DNA from: Ruminococcus sp.
GTDB lineage: Bacteria > Bacillota > Clostridia > Oscillospirales > Acutalibacteraceae
DNA length: 64,000 bases
Direction: 5' to 3'
NCBI GenBank assembly: GCA_003521625.1
Contig: DPHV01000024.1
Span: 32,769-96,768, forward strand
In this document: positions 25,991 to 35,455 of the stretch, one piece after another
How the letters are laid out: each line of letters opens with the position of its first letter
How positions within the stretch are numbered: position 1 is the first letter of the stretch
The notes under the pieces: generated by a model
What the model was told of the DNA's origin: nothing
The model's input: the letters and a program-made list of their open reading frames with translations, nothing else
Database searches by the model: none
Made by a program: the position numbers and the translations under genes

Positions 25991-27814
25991 TTATTTTATT
26001 CCGGCTGCGATTCTTTGAATTGCAGTAGCGTCACTGATATCAATTTTTCCGCTTTTATTTATATCTGCAATTGCAAGCTGTTCGTCTGTAAAGGTTATGA
26101 TTTCTGCGCAGTATTTCTGAATCAACGTTGAGTCTGCAACAGTTAGAACACCGTCACCGTTTACATCACCGTAAAGTGGTTGTTCAAAATCATTTGTATA
26201 AGCCTTAACTGTCGCATTGCCTATTTTACAGCCGTGAATTGATAATGAAGAATCAATTTTTTGCCATTTGCCTTTTTCATAATATGACGATTCGTTGTCA
26301 TTGACTTCTATGCTTGTATAACTGCCATATTGAGTTTCACAAGCGAGGATTGAATAGTCCTGTCCGCCGCTTGCAAAGCATATATTAATTACAACAGCGT
26401 ATTTTTCACCTTCAGACAGTTCAACGGGAGCAGAAAGCGGTATAGTATAGTACCCTTTGTTTACAAAAGATTTGCTGCCTTTAGCGACGAGCGTTCCGAG
26501 CGTTGGGTTAATGTCTGAAGTAAGATTTTTATATACTTCATAGTTTACTGTACAGTTATTATAGAATGATGTTACCGAAATAGCTTCAAGCTTTTCGTTG
26601 CCTCTTGCGGTAAAGAAGTTAGCCGATTTATATGTGTCTTTACCGTAATCATAAATCTGTGCGTCGCCAAAGCCGATTCCGTCATACTGATATATGTTTT
26701 CATACTCGTGTTTTGTTGTGCCGTCCGATTTATATTTTGCGTTTTCTGCTTCAAAAAGAACAGGCTCATAAAAGCTTAAATCATAATATGAAAGGTAGAA
26801 ATATCCGTTGTTACCCCAATTGCTTCCCCAGCTGTTCTTCACAATCCATGCACCGTCATTCGGCGGAGTAGTTGTAAAGTTATTTTTTGAAAAGCTGTCG
26901 TCCCAACCGACAAGAGTAATTCCGTGATTAGGACTTTTAAAATTATTTGCGCCGGAAAGCTTTGCGTTAAAGTAATAGCTTTTGTATGTGTTGTTCCAGT
27001 ATTTGTCGTTTGAGGTACTACCGGTCATTGAGTCCGAACAGTAGTAAGAAGCCGCAACAGCGCCTTTTGTGTATATGTTTTCTTTTATTTCCTTTATGCT
27101 TGATGCAACAGTATTGCTGTCAAAAAGCTCCTGGTATGTAACACTGCCGTAGTCATCAATTGTAAAAGATACAGTTTCAGGCAGAAATGCAGCGTTTTTA
27201 AGATAAATGTCAGCTTCATTTTTAAGTGAACTGTCAAGCTCTGTACCGCTTGAAAACTCATAAGGAGCTTTGCTTTCATCAGCCGCACCGTATCTTCTCA
27301 TAAGTGTAGAAGAAGCCATATACATAGAACCGCCGAGAAGAAACGGAGAATATCCTCCCGATAAGAAAGAGTCATTTCCTGCATACAGACTTTTATCTGT
27401 GCTGCTGTCAGCTCCGTTATAGTTAAACCAGATTAAATGTTTTTCGGATAAATCAACAGAAGAATCGGCATTTCCCGACTTAATCAAGGTTGATTCAAGA
27501 GAAGCAAGAGTAGAAAACGCCCAGCACGTACCGTACGGATTCTGATTTTTCACTTTGGAAACAAAATTGTTGTCTGCAAGATTGTATTTTGCAGGAAGAT
27601 AAACAGCTTTAAGTAGATTATTATCAGCTTTAAGCTTATCAGCCTTAATATCTGCATTTTCCTCTAAATACTGAAAACCGTTTTTGTCTGTTTTAAGCTC
27701 AAAAAGAATCTCGGGATTACTTGATTCTGCTGAAAAAGAAACAACAGAAGCAGGCAGTGCAATCAATGTACTTAAAAGCGTACAAAGCGTTGCTTTTAAA
27801 ACACTTTTTTTCAT
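25991..27814 (-). CDS. secreted papain-like (C1) cysteine protease with lectin-like and dockerin domains
   Basis: A 607-residue secreted protein. A signal peptide spans about 1-29 and a propeptide-like stretch runs to about 75. The C1 peptidase has Q91 and C97 (NQNPYGTCWAFS), H297 (NHGITLVGWDDS) and N327 (IVKNSWGSNWG). A beta-rich region of about 350-535 resembles the lectin-like domain found after C1 peptidases in Firmicutes. The C-terminal dockerin (about 545-607) has loops DVNGDGVLTVAD and DINKSGKIDISD. It should join a cohesin-based complex with the dockerin pullulanase. ATG 27814 follows AAAGGATG; the longer frame to 27886 has no ribosome binding site and would displace the signal peptide. 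Confidence 0.88.
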   Translation of the reverse strand: MKKSVLKATLCTLLSTLIALPASVVSFSAESSNPEILFELKTDKNGFQYLEENADIKADKLKADNNLLKAVYLPAKYNLADNNFVSKVKNQNPYGTCWAFSTLASLESTLIKSGNADSSVDLSEKHLIWFNYNGADSSTDKSLYAGNDSFLSGGYSPFLLGGSMYMASSTLMRRYGAADESKAPYEFSSGTELDSSLKNEADIYLKNAAFLPETVSFTIDDYGSVTYQELFDSNTVASSIKEIKENIYTKGAVAASYYCSDSMTGSTSNDKYWNNTYKSYYFNAKLSGANNFKSPNHGITLVGWDDSFSKNNFTTTPPNDGAWIVKNSWGSNWGNNGYFYLSYYDLSFYEPVLFEAENAKYKSDGTTKHEYENIYQYDGIGFGDAQIYDYGKDTYKSANFFTARGNEKLEAISVTSFYNNCTVNYEVYKNLTSDINPTLGTLVAKGSKSFVNKGYYTIPLSAPVELSEGEKYAVVINICFASGGQDYSILACETQYGSYTSIEVNDNESSYYEKGKWQKIDSSLSIHGCKIGNATVKAYTNDFEQPLYGDVNGDGVLTVADSTLIQKYCAEIITFTDEQLAIADINKSGKIDISDATAIQRIAAGIK

Positions 27815-28042
27815 AAATATATCATCCTTTAACAAAAATATTAAATATTTCTTAATAATTATATCATATATTACCGTAAATTGCAATTCAATCTCTGATA
27901 ATTTTTAATTTTTCTTCACAAAATGCTATATATTATTTCATATTTATTTCAAAGTGAGTTCATATAGTTTTCACTTTGCCCGATTATTATAATTACAATA
28001 TAAAAAACAACAGCGAATGCTGATTAACAGGAGGCAAATATA

Positions 28043-29737
28043 ATGTCTGATTATTATAATAATATGAACGATTTTAACGGCGGCGACAATCCACCCAAAA
28101 ATCAGAACACAAACAGCAATGATATTTTCAGCAGTTCTGACAGCACTGATTCCGAATCAAAGGCAACAGAAAGCTCCTATGAGTGGAATTCAAACAGCTC
28201 ACAAAGCAGCTCAAACGGAGAATATCATTACTCTTATGTAAACGGAAACAATGAAAATGCATCTCATAATCCTAATAATTATGAAAGTGCTTATTCAACT
28301 GCGAATCCGACCCACACAACATCTGATAACACTAATTCGCAAAATGCCTATACTTCTTATTCAAACACCGGTTACAACGGTTATTCAACAGGCTACGGTT
28401 CAAACACTTCATATGGTACATCAGGCGGCTATAATTCCCAAAGCCCTTACACAGCTTATTCAAATACCGCAGGACAGAACGCTTCTCCTTACGGACATCC
28501 GCAGAACACACACAAGGTAAAAGTCAAAAAGCAAAAGGTTAAAAAACCTAAAAAGCCTGCTTCAAAAGGTTTTGTAGCCGCAATGCTTATAGTTTCAGTT
28601 CTCTGCTCTGCATCCCTCGGATTTGGCGGCGGTTACCTTGCCAACAATATGAATAAAACAAGCTCAGGCAGTATAAATATCAATAAGGTAGAAGCAAGCA
28701 ACACTTCAAGCTCAGGCAAATCAACAGCAAATACAACTTCCGATATTGTAAAGAAAACGGCAGACAGCGTTGTTGAAATTGCAACCGAGGGAGTCAAGAC
28801 AGGCAGCTTTGCACAGCAGTATGTTGTTAAAGGTGCAGGCTCGGGTGTAATAATTTCCGAGGACGGATATATTATCACAAATAACCACGTTATTGATGGG
28901 GCAAACAGCGTAACCGTTACACTCCGTGACGGAAATACAAGCTACACAGCCGCAGTAATCGGAAGTGATTCCGAAAACGATATTGCGCTTCTCAAGGTAG
29001 ATGCAAAAGGACTTACACCTGCAACCTTTGGTGACAGTTCAAAGCTTGCAGTAGGCGACTACGTTGTGGCAATCGGCAATCCTCTCGGTGAACTCGGAGG
29101 TACGGTAACAGACGGTATTATCAGCGCACTTGCAAGAGACGTTACAATTGAAGGCGAAAATATGACTCTGCTCCAAACTAATGCACAGATAAGCCCCGGA
29201 AACTCAGGCGGCGGACTCTTTAATGCAAACGGCGAGCTTATAGGTATTGTCAACGCAAAGGACAGTGCAACCGAGGTAGAGGGTATTGCGTTTGCAATTC
29301 CGATAAATAATGTTCTCGACATCATAGATGACCTTAAGTCCTACGGCTATGTCACAGGAAAAATTGACCTCGGTATGCAGCTTACCGATATTACTTCAAA
29401 GGATACCGCATTCTATTACGGTGTAAATCAGACGGGTTGTTACGTTTTATCTGTAACACGTGGTTCTAACGCCGAAACGGCAGGCTTTACTACAGGCGAC
29501 CTTATCACAAAGGTCAACGGCACAAGCGTAAGCACATCATCAGATGTTGAAAAAGCGCTTGAAAATTCAAAAGTAGGCGATAATGTCAAGTTTACCGTTT
29601 ACCGCAACGGTATAACAAAGGACTTAACGCTTACACTTGCAGAGTATGTTCCGAACGGAAATGTTCAGAAACAGTCATCAACAACACCTGCGAACGATAA
29701 TTCTGATGACATCTGGTCACAGATGTTCGGTTGGTAA
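28043..29737 (+). CDS. htrA: HtrA/DegP-type serine protease with PDZ domain
   Basis: A 564-residue membrane-tethered surface quality-control protease. A 150-residue Ser/Asn/Tyr-rich cytoplasmic region comes first, then a Lys-rich stretch, a transmembrane helix (about 176-200), and the S1C protease with H282 (ITNNHVID), D313 (ENDIALLKV) and S388 (SPGNSGGGLF). One PDZ domain (about 440-540) follows. The long low-complexity head is unusual, since most Firmicute HtrA have a shorter cytosolic tail. AGGAGGC lies upstream of ATG 28043, and a TATAAT-like -10 lies near 27985. Confidence 0.93.
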   Translation: MSDYYNNMNDFNGGDNPPKNQNTNSNDIFSSSDSTDSESKATESSYEWNSNSSQSSSNGEYHYSYVNGNNENASHNPNNYESAYSTANPTHTTSDNTNSQNAYTSYSNTGYNGYSTGYGSNTSYGTSGGYNSQSPYTAYSNTAGQNASPYGHPQNTHKVKVKKQKVKKPKKPASKGFVAAMLIVSVLCSASLGFGGGYLANNMNKTSSGSININKVEASNTSSSGKSTANTTSDIVKKTADSVVEIATEGVKTGSFAQQYVVKGAGSGVIISEDGYIITNNHVIDGANSVTVTLRDGNTSYTAAVIGSDSENDIALLKVDAKGLTPATFGDSSKLAVGDYVVAIGNPLGELGGTVTDGIISALARDVTIEGENMTLLQTNAQISPGNSGGGLFNANGELIGIVNAKDSATEVEGIAFAIPINNVLDIIDDLKSYGYVTGKIDLGMQLTDITSKDTAFYYGVNQTGCYVLSVTRGSNAETAGFTTGDLITKVNGTSVSTSSDVEKALENSKVGDNVKFTVYRNGITKDLTLTLAEYVPNGNVQKQSSTTPANDNSDDIWSQMFGW

Positions 29738-29772
29738 TACTAATATTCTATAGAAATGTGAAATATTAGTAT
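29737..29772. repeat. 36-bp palindrome related to the 36.8-kb element
   Basis: ATACTAATATT (29737-29747) and AATATTAGTAT (29762-29772) are perfect inverted copies. ATACTAATATTCTATAGAAAT closely resembles the terminal repeat of the element at 36848-37007. Its first base is the last base of the htrA stop codon. It may be a minimal relic of that family or a 3' UTR stem. Confidence 0.5.
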
Positions 29773-29813
29773 AGTTGTTGTTTTTCATAAAATACCTCTC
29801 CAAAAAGAAAAAG

Positions 29814-29838
29814 CTCCCGATTTTGTCGGGAGTTTTTT
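29814..29838. terminator. bidirectional terminator between htrA and murC
   Basis: CTCCCGA (29814-29820) pairs with TCGGGAG (29826-29832). T-run TTTTTT follows on plus and a T-rich run follows on minus. Confidence 0.85.
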
Positions 29839-29883
29839 CTGTATCAAAAACTGTTAATTCTTAATTGTAAATTGATAATTAAT

Positions 29884-31272
29884 TTATTCCTGTCCGTCCT
29901 CAATGAACTTTAATTGCTTGTAAATCATATTTGCGCACATATATACGTTGCCGCCGCCCATTGTGAGAATCAAATCGCCCTCTTTGGCATTTTTGCAAAC
30001 ATAGTCGGTGATTTCTTCAAACGTATCAAGACATACAGAATCAGGAACCTTTGCTCCGAGGTCAGTGGAGTAAATATTATATGTGTTTGTTTCTCTTACA
30101 GGCAGAATTTCCGAAATAATTGCAACATCAGGAATTTTAAGAGCCTCTGCAAAATCGTCAAGCAGCATAGCTGTTCTTGAAAAAGTGTGAGGCTGGAAAA
30201 CTGCCCATACTTTGTTAAAGCCCATATTCATTGCGGCATTGAGCGTAGCCGTAAGCTCTGTTGGGTGATGTGCAAAATCGTCTGCAACAGTAATACCGCA
30301 GGGCGTACCGAGAATTTCAAATCTTCTGTGAACTCCGCCGAACTTGTGGAGATTTTCGGAAATTTCCTTAGGCGTAGCACCGAGATAGTGAGCTGTAGCC
30401 GCCGCCGCAAGAGCATTGTAAATATTGTGCTTGCCGGGAACAATAAGCTTGATATTTGTAAGCTTTTCACCCTTGTAATATAAATCAAACTGTTCGTGAA
30501 CACCCTTGTCGGCACTTACGTTTACTGCTCTGTAGTCACAGTCTTCACCAAAGCCGTAGCTTATCTTTTCAATCTCAACATCCTTAACAGCTTCAAGCGT
30601 ATTTTTGTCGTCACCGTTAATTACAAGAAGTCCTGTAGTCTGCTTTGAAAACTTGTTAAATGACTTTTTGATGTTGTCAAGATTTTTAAAGTAGTCGAGG
30701 TGGTCGGCGTCAATATTAAGGATTATAGAGATAAACGGGTTAAGCTGTAAAAACGTGTCAACATATTCACAAGCCTCGCAAACAATTATGTCGCTGTGAC
30801 CTACATAGCTGTTGCCGCCGATAAAAGGAAGCTTTCCTCCTATGATAGCCGACGGGTCAAAGCCACTGCCGATTAAAATCTGTGACAGCATAGCGGTAGT
30901 TGTAGTCTTTCCGTGAGTACCCGAAACAGCAATACTCCTTTTGTATCTTCTTGTGACAATGCCGAGCATAACGCTGCGTTCAATGCAGGGAATACCCTGT
31001 TCCATTGCGGCTTTTCTTTCGGGATTAGTTTCCTTTATTGCGGCTGAATACACTACAAGCTCTGCACCGTTAATATTTTCAGCCTTGTGTCCCATATAGA
31101 CCGGAATACCGTAGCTTTTGATTCTGTCAAGCGTTTCGCCCTCGTTCATATCCGAGCCTGAAAGCTCAAACCCCTCACTGCGTAGAATTTCAGCCAGCGG
31201 ACACATACCGCTGCCGCCTATTCCGATGAAATGTATTCTTTTTATTTTATCCATAAGCTTATCGTAATTCAA
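29884..31272 (-). CDS. murC: UDP-N-acetylmuramate--L-alanine ligase
   Basis: A 462-residue cytosolic ligase that adds L-Ala to UDP-MurNAc in peptidoglycan precursor synthesis. The N-terminal Rossmann motif IHFIGIGGSGMCPLAEIL comes first. The ATP loop GTHGKTTT is at residues 118-125, and the Mur ligase middle domain has NIDADHLDYF. The C-terminal domain starts GVHRRFEILG and has DFAHHPTE. The start is probably TTG 31272 with AAGGACGG about 9 bases upstream; ATG 31254 is the alternative and would remove six residues. It stands alone on the minus strand. Confidence 0.95.
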   Translation of the reverse strand: MNYDKLMDKIKRIHFIGIGGSGMCPLAEILRSEGFELSGSDMNEGETLDRIKSYGIPVYMGHKAENINGAELVVYSAAIKETNPERKAAMEQGIPCIERSVMLGIVTRRYKRSIAVSGTHGKTTTTAMLSQILIGSGFDPSAIIGGKLPFIGGNSYVGHSDIIVCEACEYVDTFLQLNPFISIILNIDADHLDYFKNLDNIKKSFNKFSKQTTGLLVINGDDKNTLEAVKDVEIEKISYGFGEDCDYRAVNVSADKGVHEQFDLYYKGEKLTNIKLIVPGKHNIYNALAAAATAHYLGATPKEISENLHKFGGVHRRFEILGTPCGITVADDFAHHPTELTATLNAAMNMGFNKVWAVFQPHTFSRTAMLLDDFAEALKIPDVAIISEILPVRETNTYNIYSTDLGAKVPDSVCLDTFEEITDYVCKNAKEGDLILTMGGGNVYMCANMIYKQLKFIEDGQE

Positions 31273-31469
31273 AACAAAAGACCGTCCTTTTTAATCAGAA
31301 TAATATGTATCTTTATTATTATAAGGCTAAAAGGCAAAAAAATAAATACCTAAAATAAAATTTATAAGATTTAATAATATATTTTACGGAAAAATTTCAA
31401 TTTTCAGCCTGTTGCCAAATTAAAACAATAATGTTAGAATATAAACATAACTATATGGTGGTAATTATT

Positions 31470-32855
31470 ATGCTATTAAAGAAAAATGATATTATAAATC
31501 TTAAAATAACCTCCGCCTCGGCAGAGGGAAGCGGAGTCGGCAGAACGCAGGACGGAATAACGGTTTTTGTTCCGCTTTCCGCAATAGGTGACGAGCTTGA
31601 GGTGCGTATTTTAAAGACAAAAAAGACCTATGCATTCGGAAAAATCGAAAGAATTATAACTCCCTCTCCGTCAAGAATAAAGCCTGACTGTGAGAATTTC
31701 TCAAAGTGCGGCGGCTGTGTATGGCGTCACATAAGCTATGAAGAGGAGTGTAAAATCAAACAGCAAAAGGTGATTGATGCAGTAACACGAATCGGCGGAA
31801 TAAAGGACGCAGTTTTTGCCCCGATTATCGCTTGCGATAATACACTTCGTTACCGCAACAAGGCGCAATTGCCGATTGGACTTGACAAAAACGGAGAGGT
31901 GCAAATCGGCTTTTACGCATTTCACAGCCACAGAATAGTCAATTGTACCGACTGTGTTCTACAGCCTGAAATTTTCGCAAAGGTAATTGAGGTTACAAGA
32001 AATTTTATTTCTCGGACAGATAACGATATTTATAACGAAAGAACAGGCAAGGGCAGACTTCGTCACCTCTACATCAGAATCGGCGAGGTCACAAACGAGC
32101 TTATGGTCTGCTACGTTGTAAACGGCAACGGCTTAAAGCAGGAGGACTTGCTTGTAAAAATGCTTAGTGAAAGTTTTCCGAATCTCACAAGCGTGATTAT
32201 AAATTCAAACCGTGAGGATACTAACGTAATCCTCGGTGCAAAGAACAGAACGGCGTATGGAAAAGATTACATTACCGATGAATTGTGCGGACTGAAATTC
32301 AAAATTTCCCCGTTTTCTTTCTGGCAGGTCAATCGAAAACAGGCTGAAAAGCTTTACAATAAGGCGAAGGAGTACGCAAATCTCAAATCCGACGAAATTC
32401 TCCTTGATTTATACTGCGGAACGGGTACAATAGGACTTACAATGGCAGACAAGTGCAAAACTCTTGTCGGCGTTGAAATTGTGCAGGACGCAATAAATGA
32501 TGCCGAAGAAAATGCAAGGATGAATGGTATAAATAACGCACGTTTTATCTGTGCAGACGCACCGAAAGCCGCTGAAAAGCTCAAAAATAACGGTTTAAAG
32601 CCTGATGTAATTATTCTTGACCCGCCGAGAAAGGGATGCGGCGAAGAGCTTGTAAAGACGATTTTCGAAATGTCGCCGAGCAGAATAGTTTACGTTTCGT
32701 GCGACCCTGCAACGCTTGCAAGGGATTTAAAATATTTTACAGAGGATTATTATTCCGTAAAAGAAATAACACCCTGCGATATGTTCAGCCGTACCGCTCA
32801 CGTTGAAAGCGTGTGCCTTATTGTTAAAAATGATAACTTAAAGATAGATAATTGA
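31470..32855 (+). CDS. rlmD: 23S rRNA (uracil-5-)-methyltransferase, RlmD/RumA family
   Basis: A 461-residue SAM-dependent m5U methyltransferase. A TRAM domain spans about 1-62. Four iron-sulphur Cys are C74, C80, C83 and C162 (CENFSKCGGC and NCTDC). The SAM site is LLDLYCGTGTIGL and the nucleophile is C411 in VYVSCDPATLARD. Firmicutes often carry several paralogues methylating U747 or U1939, so the exact base is inferred. ATG 31470 was chosen because GGTGG lies 7 bases upstream and the TRAM domain begins directly after it. Confidence 0.88.
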   Translation: MLLKKNDIINLKITSASAEGSGVGRTQDGITVFVPLSAIGDELEVRILKTKKTYAFGKIERIITPSPSRIKPDCENFSKCGGCVWRHISYEEECKIKQQKVIDAVTRIGGIKDAVFAPIIACDNTLRYRNKAQLPIGLDKNGEVQIGFYAFHSHRIVNCTDCVLQPEIFAKVIEVTRNFISRTDNDIYNERTGKGRLRHLYIRIGEVTNELMVCYVVNGNGLKQEDLLVKMLSESFPNLTSVIINSNREDTNVILGAKNRTAYGKDYITDELCGLKFKISPFSFWQVNRKQAEKLYNKAKEYANLKSDEILLDLYCGTGTIGLTMADKCKTLVGVEIVQDAINDAEENARMNGINNARFICADAPKAAEKLKNNGLKPDVIILDPPRKGCGEELVKTIFEMSPSRIVYVSCDPATLARDLKYFTEDYYSVKEITPCDMFSRTAHVESVCLIVKNDNLKIDN

Positions 32856-32872
32856 ATGATAGGAGTGAGAAT

Positions 32873-33502
32873 ATGAAATATCACAAGCTTGTTGAAAACG
32901 CAGGACGTCCCCAAGGTTTCTGGGGCAAAATGATGATAAAAGCAATGAATAAAGGACATTCGGAGCTTACCGACTGGGCACTTGTTCACCTTGAAATTAA
33001 ACGAAATTATAATGCTCTTGACATAGGCTGCGGCGGAGGAAAAACCGTTTCAAAGCTTTGCAAAAAAATAGGCAACGGCAAGGTTTTCGGTGTTGACTAT
33101 TCCGAGCTTTGCGTTGAAAAATCAAAAAAGCTCAACAAAAATAATATTATGTGCGGTAAGGCTTCAATATTACAGGCTTCGGTATCGTCACTGCCCTTTG
33201 AGGATAACAAATTTGACGTGATAACCGCAGTTGAAACCTTCTATTTCTGGCCTGACAAGCTAAATGACCTTAAAGAAGTCTATCGTGTGTTAAAGTCAGG
33301 CGGAAAGCTTTTGCTTGTCTTTGAAATGGTAAAAAGCGAGGACGAGCCGCACAAATGGGATAAGGTTGAAAAATCACTCGGAATCGAAGCCGTTTCAAAG
33401 GACGGCATTGTCGATATTCTTTTACACGCAGGCTATCAGAATATCAGGACTTATTCAAAAAGCAGTACAGGCTGGCTGTGCGTAACAGCCGAAAAGGAGT
33501 AA
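32873..33502 (+). CDS. class I SAM-dependent methyltransferase
   Basis: A 209-residue methyltransferase of the UbiE/Methyltransf_11 type. Motif I is ALDIGCGGGKTVSKL, the acidic motif II is FGVDYSELCVEKSKK, and motif III lies in LPFEDNKFDVITAVETFYFW. The substrate is unknown; small molecules are typical of the family. AGGAGTG precedes ATG 32873. It sits 17 bases after rlmD and 2 bases before the SDR gene, so these form an operon. Confidence 0.82.
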   Translation: MKYHKLVENAGRPQGFWGKMMIKAMNKGHSELTDWALVHLEIKRNYNALDIGCGGGKTVSKLCKKIGNGKVFGVDYSELCVEKSKKLNKNNIMCGKASILQASVSSLPFEDNKFDVITAVETFYFWPDKLNDLKEVYRVLKSGGKLLLVFEMVKSEDEPHKWDKVEKSLGIEAVSKDGIVDILLHAGYQNIRTYSKSSTGWLCVTAEKE

Positions 33503-33504
33503 CT

Positions 33505-34263
33505 ATGAAAGCTCTTATAACAGGCGCAAGCTCGGGAATAGGCAGAGAAATTGCAAAGTACCTCGCATCAATGGGCTATGACCTCATAGTTGTTGCAAGA
33601 AATACCGATAAATTGTATGAACTTCGTGATGAATTAAAGAACGTAAACGTCAGGGTAATCTCACTCGACTTATGCAGAGAACAGGACAGCTTTGATTTGT
33701 ACGAGCACCTCAAAGATGAACAGGTTGATTTTCTCGTAAATAACGCAGGCTTTGGTGCATACGGAAAATTTACCGAAGTTCCTCTTGAAAAGGAAATCAG
33801 TCTGATTCATACAAACATCGTAGCCGTTCACGTGCTTACAAAGCTGTTTTTGCAGGATATGGTAAAGCGCAACAGCGGTTATATCCTCAACGTCGGCTCT
33901 GCGGCAGGCTTTCTTGCAGGTCCTACATTTTCAAGCTACTATGCTTCAAAAAATTACGTTGTCCGTCTTACTCAGGCAATCCACGAAGAGCTGCGCAGAG
34001 ATAACATAAACGTCAAGGTTTCCGTACTCTGTCCCGGCCCTGTTCAGACGAATTTCAACGACGTTGCAAACGTAAAATTCTGCATAGGAGGACTTACTCC
34101 CGAATATGTTGCAAAATATGCAGTTGACAAAACAATAAAGGGCAAGATGATAATCACACCCGGCTTTGAAATGAAAGCCACAAAGTTTTTACAGCATTTT
34201 GTCAGCGAAAAAGCACTCACACGCATTTCCTACCACGTTCAGCAAAAGAAGAACGGAAAATAA
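33505..34263 (+). CDS. short-chain dehydrogenase/reductase
   Basis: A 252-residue classical SDR. The cofactor motif TGASSGIG comes at residues 6-13, NNAGFGAYG follows, catalytic Ser is in NVGSAAGF, and Tyr/Lys are in SSYYASKNYV. ARNTDKLYEL after the second strand favours NADP(H). The substrate is unknown; the closest well-known relatives by pattern are DltE/YdfG-like oxidoreductases. AAAGGAG precedes ATG 33505. It belongs to the rlmD-methyltransferase-SDR-BrkB gene run. Confidence 0.85.
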   Translation: MKALITGASSGIGREIAKYLASMGYDLIVVARNTDKLYELRDELKNVNVRVISLDLCREQDSFDLYEHLKDEQVDFLVNNAGFGAYGKFTEVPLEKEISLIHTNIVAVHVLTKLFLQDMVKRNSGYILNVGSAAGFLAGPTFSSYYASKNYVVRLTQAIHEELRRDNINVKVSVLCPGPVQTNFNDVANVKFCIGGLTPEYVAKYAVDKTIKGKMIITPGFEMKATKFLQHFVSEKALTRISYHVQQKKNGK

Positions 34264-34296
34264 ATTGTAATCATTCAGGCGAAAGGAGGTACTGCG

Positions 34297-35214
34297 ATGA
34301 AAATAAAAAAGCATATTGACTCTGTAAGAAATTTTATCGGAAGATTTGAACCGATAACAAGCAAAATTCTGCACGACAATATCTTTGCAATTGCAGGACA
34401 GTCAGCTTTTTTTATTATTCTGTCAGCAGTGCCGCTTTCAATGTTCATTGTTTCCATCTTACAGAATCTGCACATTCCTGTAGATTTTATCGAAATGGGT
34501 TTAAGCGGAATCTTTTCCGAGCAGATTGTAGATGAAATATCCGAGTTTCTGACAAACGCCTACAACAACGCAGTAGGTATTTCGCTTATCACGCTTGTAA
34601 TCACACTCTGGTCAGCGGCGCAGGGAATCCACGCAATAACAAACGGACTCAACAGAATTTACGATGCCTACGAAAACAGAAACTGGTTTTTCTTAAGAAT
34701 ACGTGCGATGTTCTACACAATTGCATTTTTTGCAATCATTCTTTTTTCACTCGTGATAATCGGACTTGGCTCTACAATCAACAAATGGTTGTCGCCATAT
34801 ATAAAATATTTGCCCGATTTTGTTGCACTAATCTATCATCTTCGCTATGTGCTTATTTTCCTGTTCCTCGTAGTTTTGTTTGCGCTCGTTTACCGCAATT
34901 TCCCAAATATAAGCCGTAAACAGCACAAGGAATACGGAATCAGGTATCAGCTTCCCGGTGCGTTTCTCTGTACGCTTTCGTGGTACGTGCTGTCACTTGG
35001 AATTTCAATTTATGTTGACTACTTCAACGGCTTTTCAATTTACGGCGGACTTGCAACGCTTGCCGGTATTATGATATGGCTGTATTTCTGTATGGTCTGT
35101 CTTATGATTTGCGCCGAGATAAACTACGTTTACCACGAGCAGATAAAGAATTTCAGCTTAAAATCTTTAATTAAGAAACTGAAAAACAAAAAATCACATA
35201 AGAAAAATAAATAA
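34297..35214 (+). CDS. YihY/BrkB-family integral membrane protein
   Basis: A 305-residue membrane protein with about six hydrophobic segments, for example SAFFIILSAVPLSMFIVSIL and MFYTIAFFAIILFSLVIIG. It contains the family motif around LWSAAQGIHAITNGLNRIYD and the late GGLATLAGIMIWLYFCMVCL. The family was once called ribonuclease BN, but that was a misassignment and the function is unsettled (possible transporter or lipid-related). The C-terminal tail is Lys-rich. AAAGGAGGT precedes ATG 34297. Confidence 0.88.
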   Translation: MKIKKHIDSVRNFIGRFEPITSKILHDNIFAIAGQSAFFIILSAVPLSMFIVSILQNLHIPVDFIEMGLSGIFSEQIVDEISEFLTNAYNNAVGISLITLVITLWSAAQGIHAITNGLNRIYDAYENRNWFFLRIRAMFYTIAFFAIILFSLVIIGLGSTINKWLSPYIKYLPDFVALIYHLRYVLIFLFLVVLFALVYRNFPNISRKQHKEYGIRYQLPGAFLCTLSWYVLSLGISIYVDYFNGFSIYGGLATLAGIMIWLYFCMVCLMICAEINYVYHEQIKNFSLKSLIKKLKNKKSHKKNK

Positions 35215-35230
35215 TTAATCCGACAGTTTT

Positions 35231-35273
35231 ACTGCAAAATCCGAAAAAACGCTTTCGGGTTTTGCGGTTTTTT
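35231..35273 (+). terminator. terminator of the rlmD-BrkB operon
   Basis: Arms 35231-35246 and 35253-35268 pair (TGCAAAATCCGAAA with TTTCGGGTTTTGCG), followed by TTTTTT. It lies 16 bases after the BrkB-like stop. No gene is seen in 35274-35455. Confidence 0.85.
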
Positions 35274-35455
35274 ATTGTGGGTGATTGTTGCGATACGGTC
35301 GGTCGCAGAAATTGTAATTATATTAATCTGTCAGCAATAGATGACTGATTGCAGTGGAATTTGATTAACGGTAATAATCTTCTACAGTCGCAAAAATCAA
35401 TTTTTAGAATATTATGGATTGTGAAGATTAGATTATTGCGAAAAGAGGAAATTTT

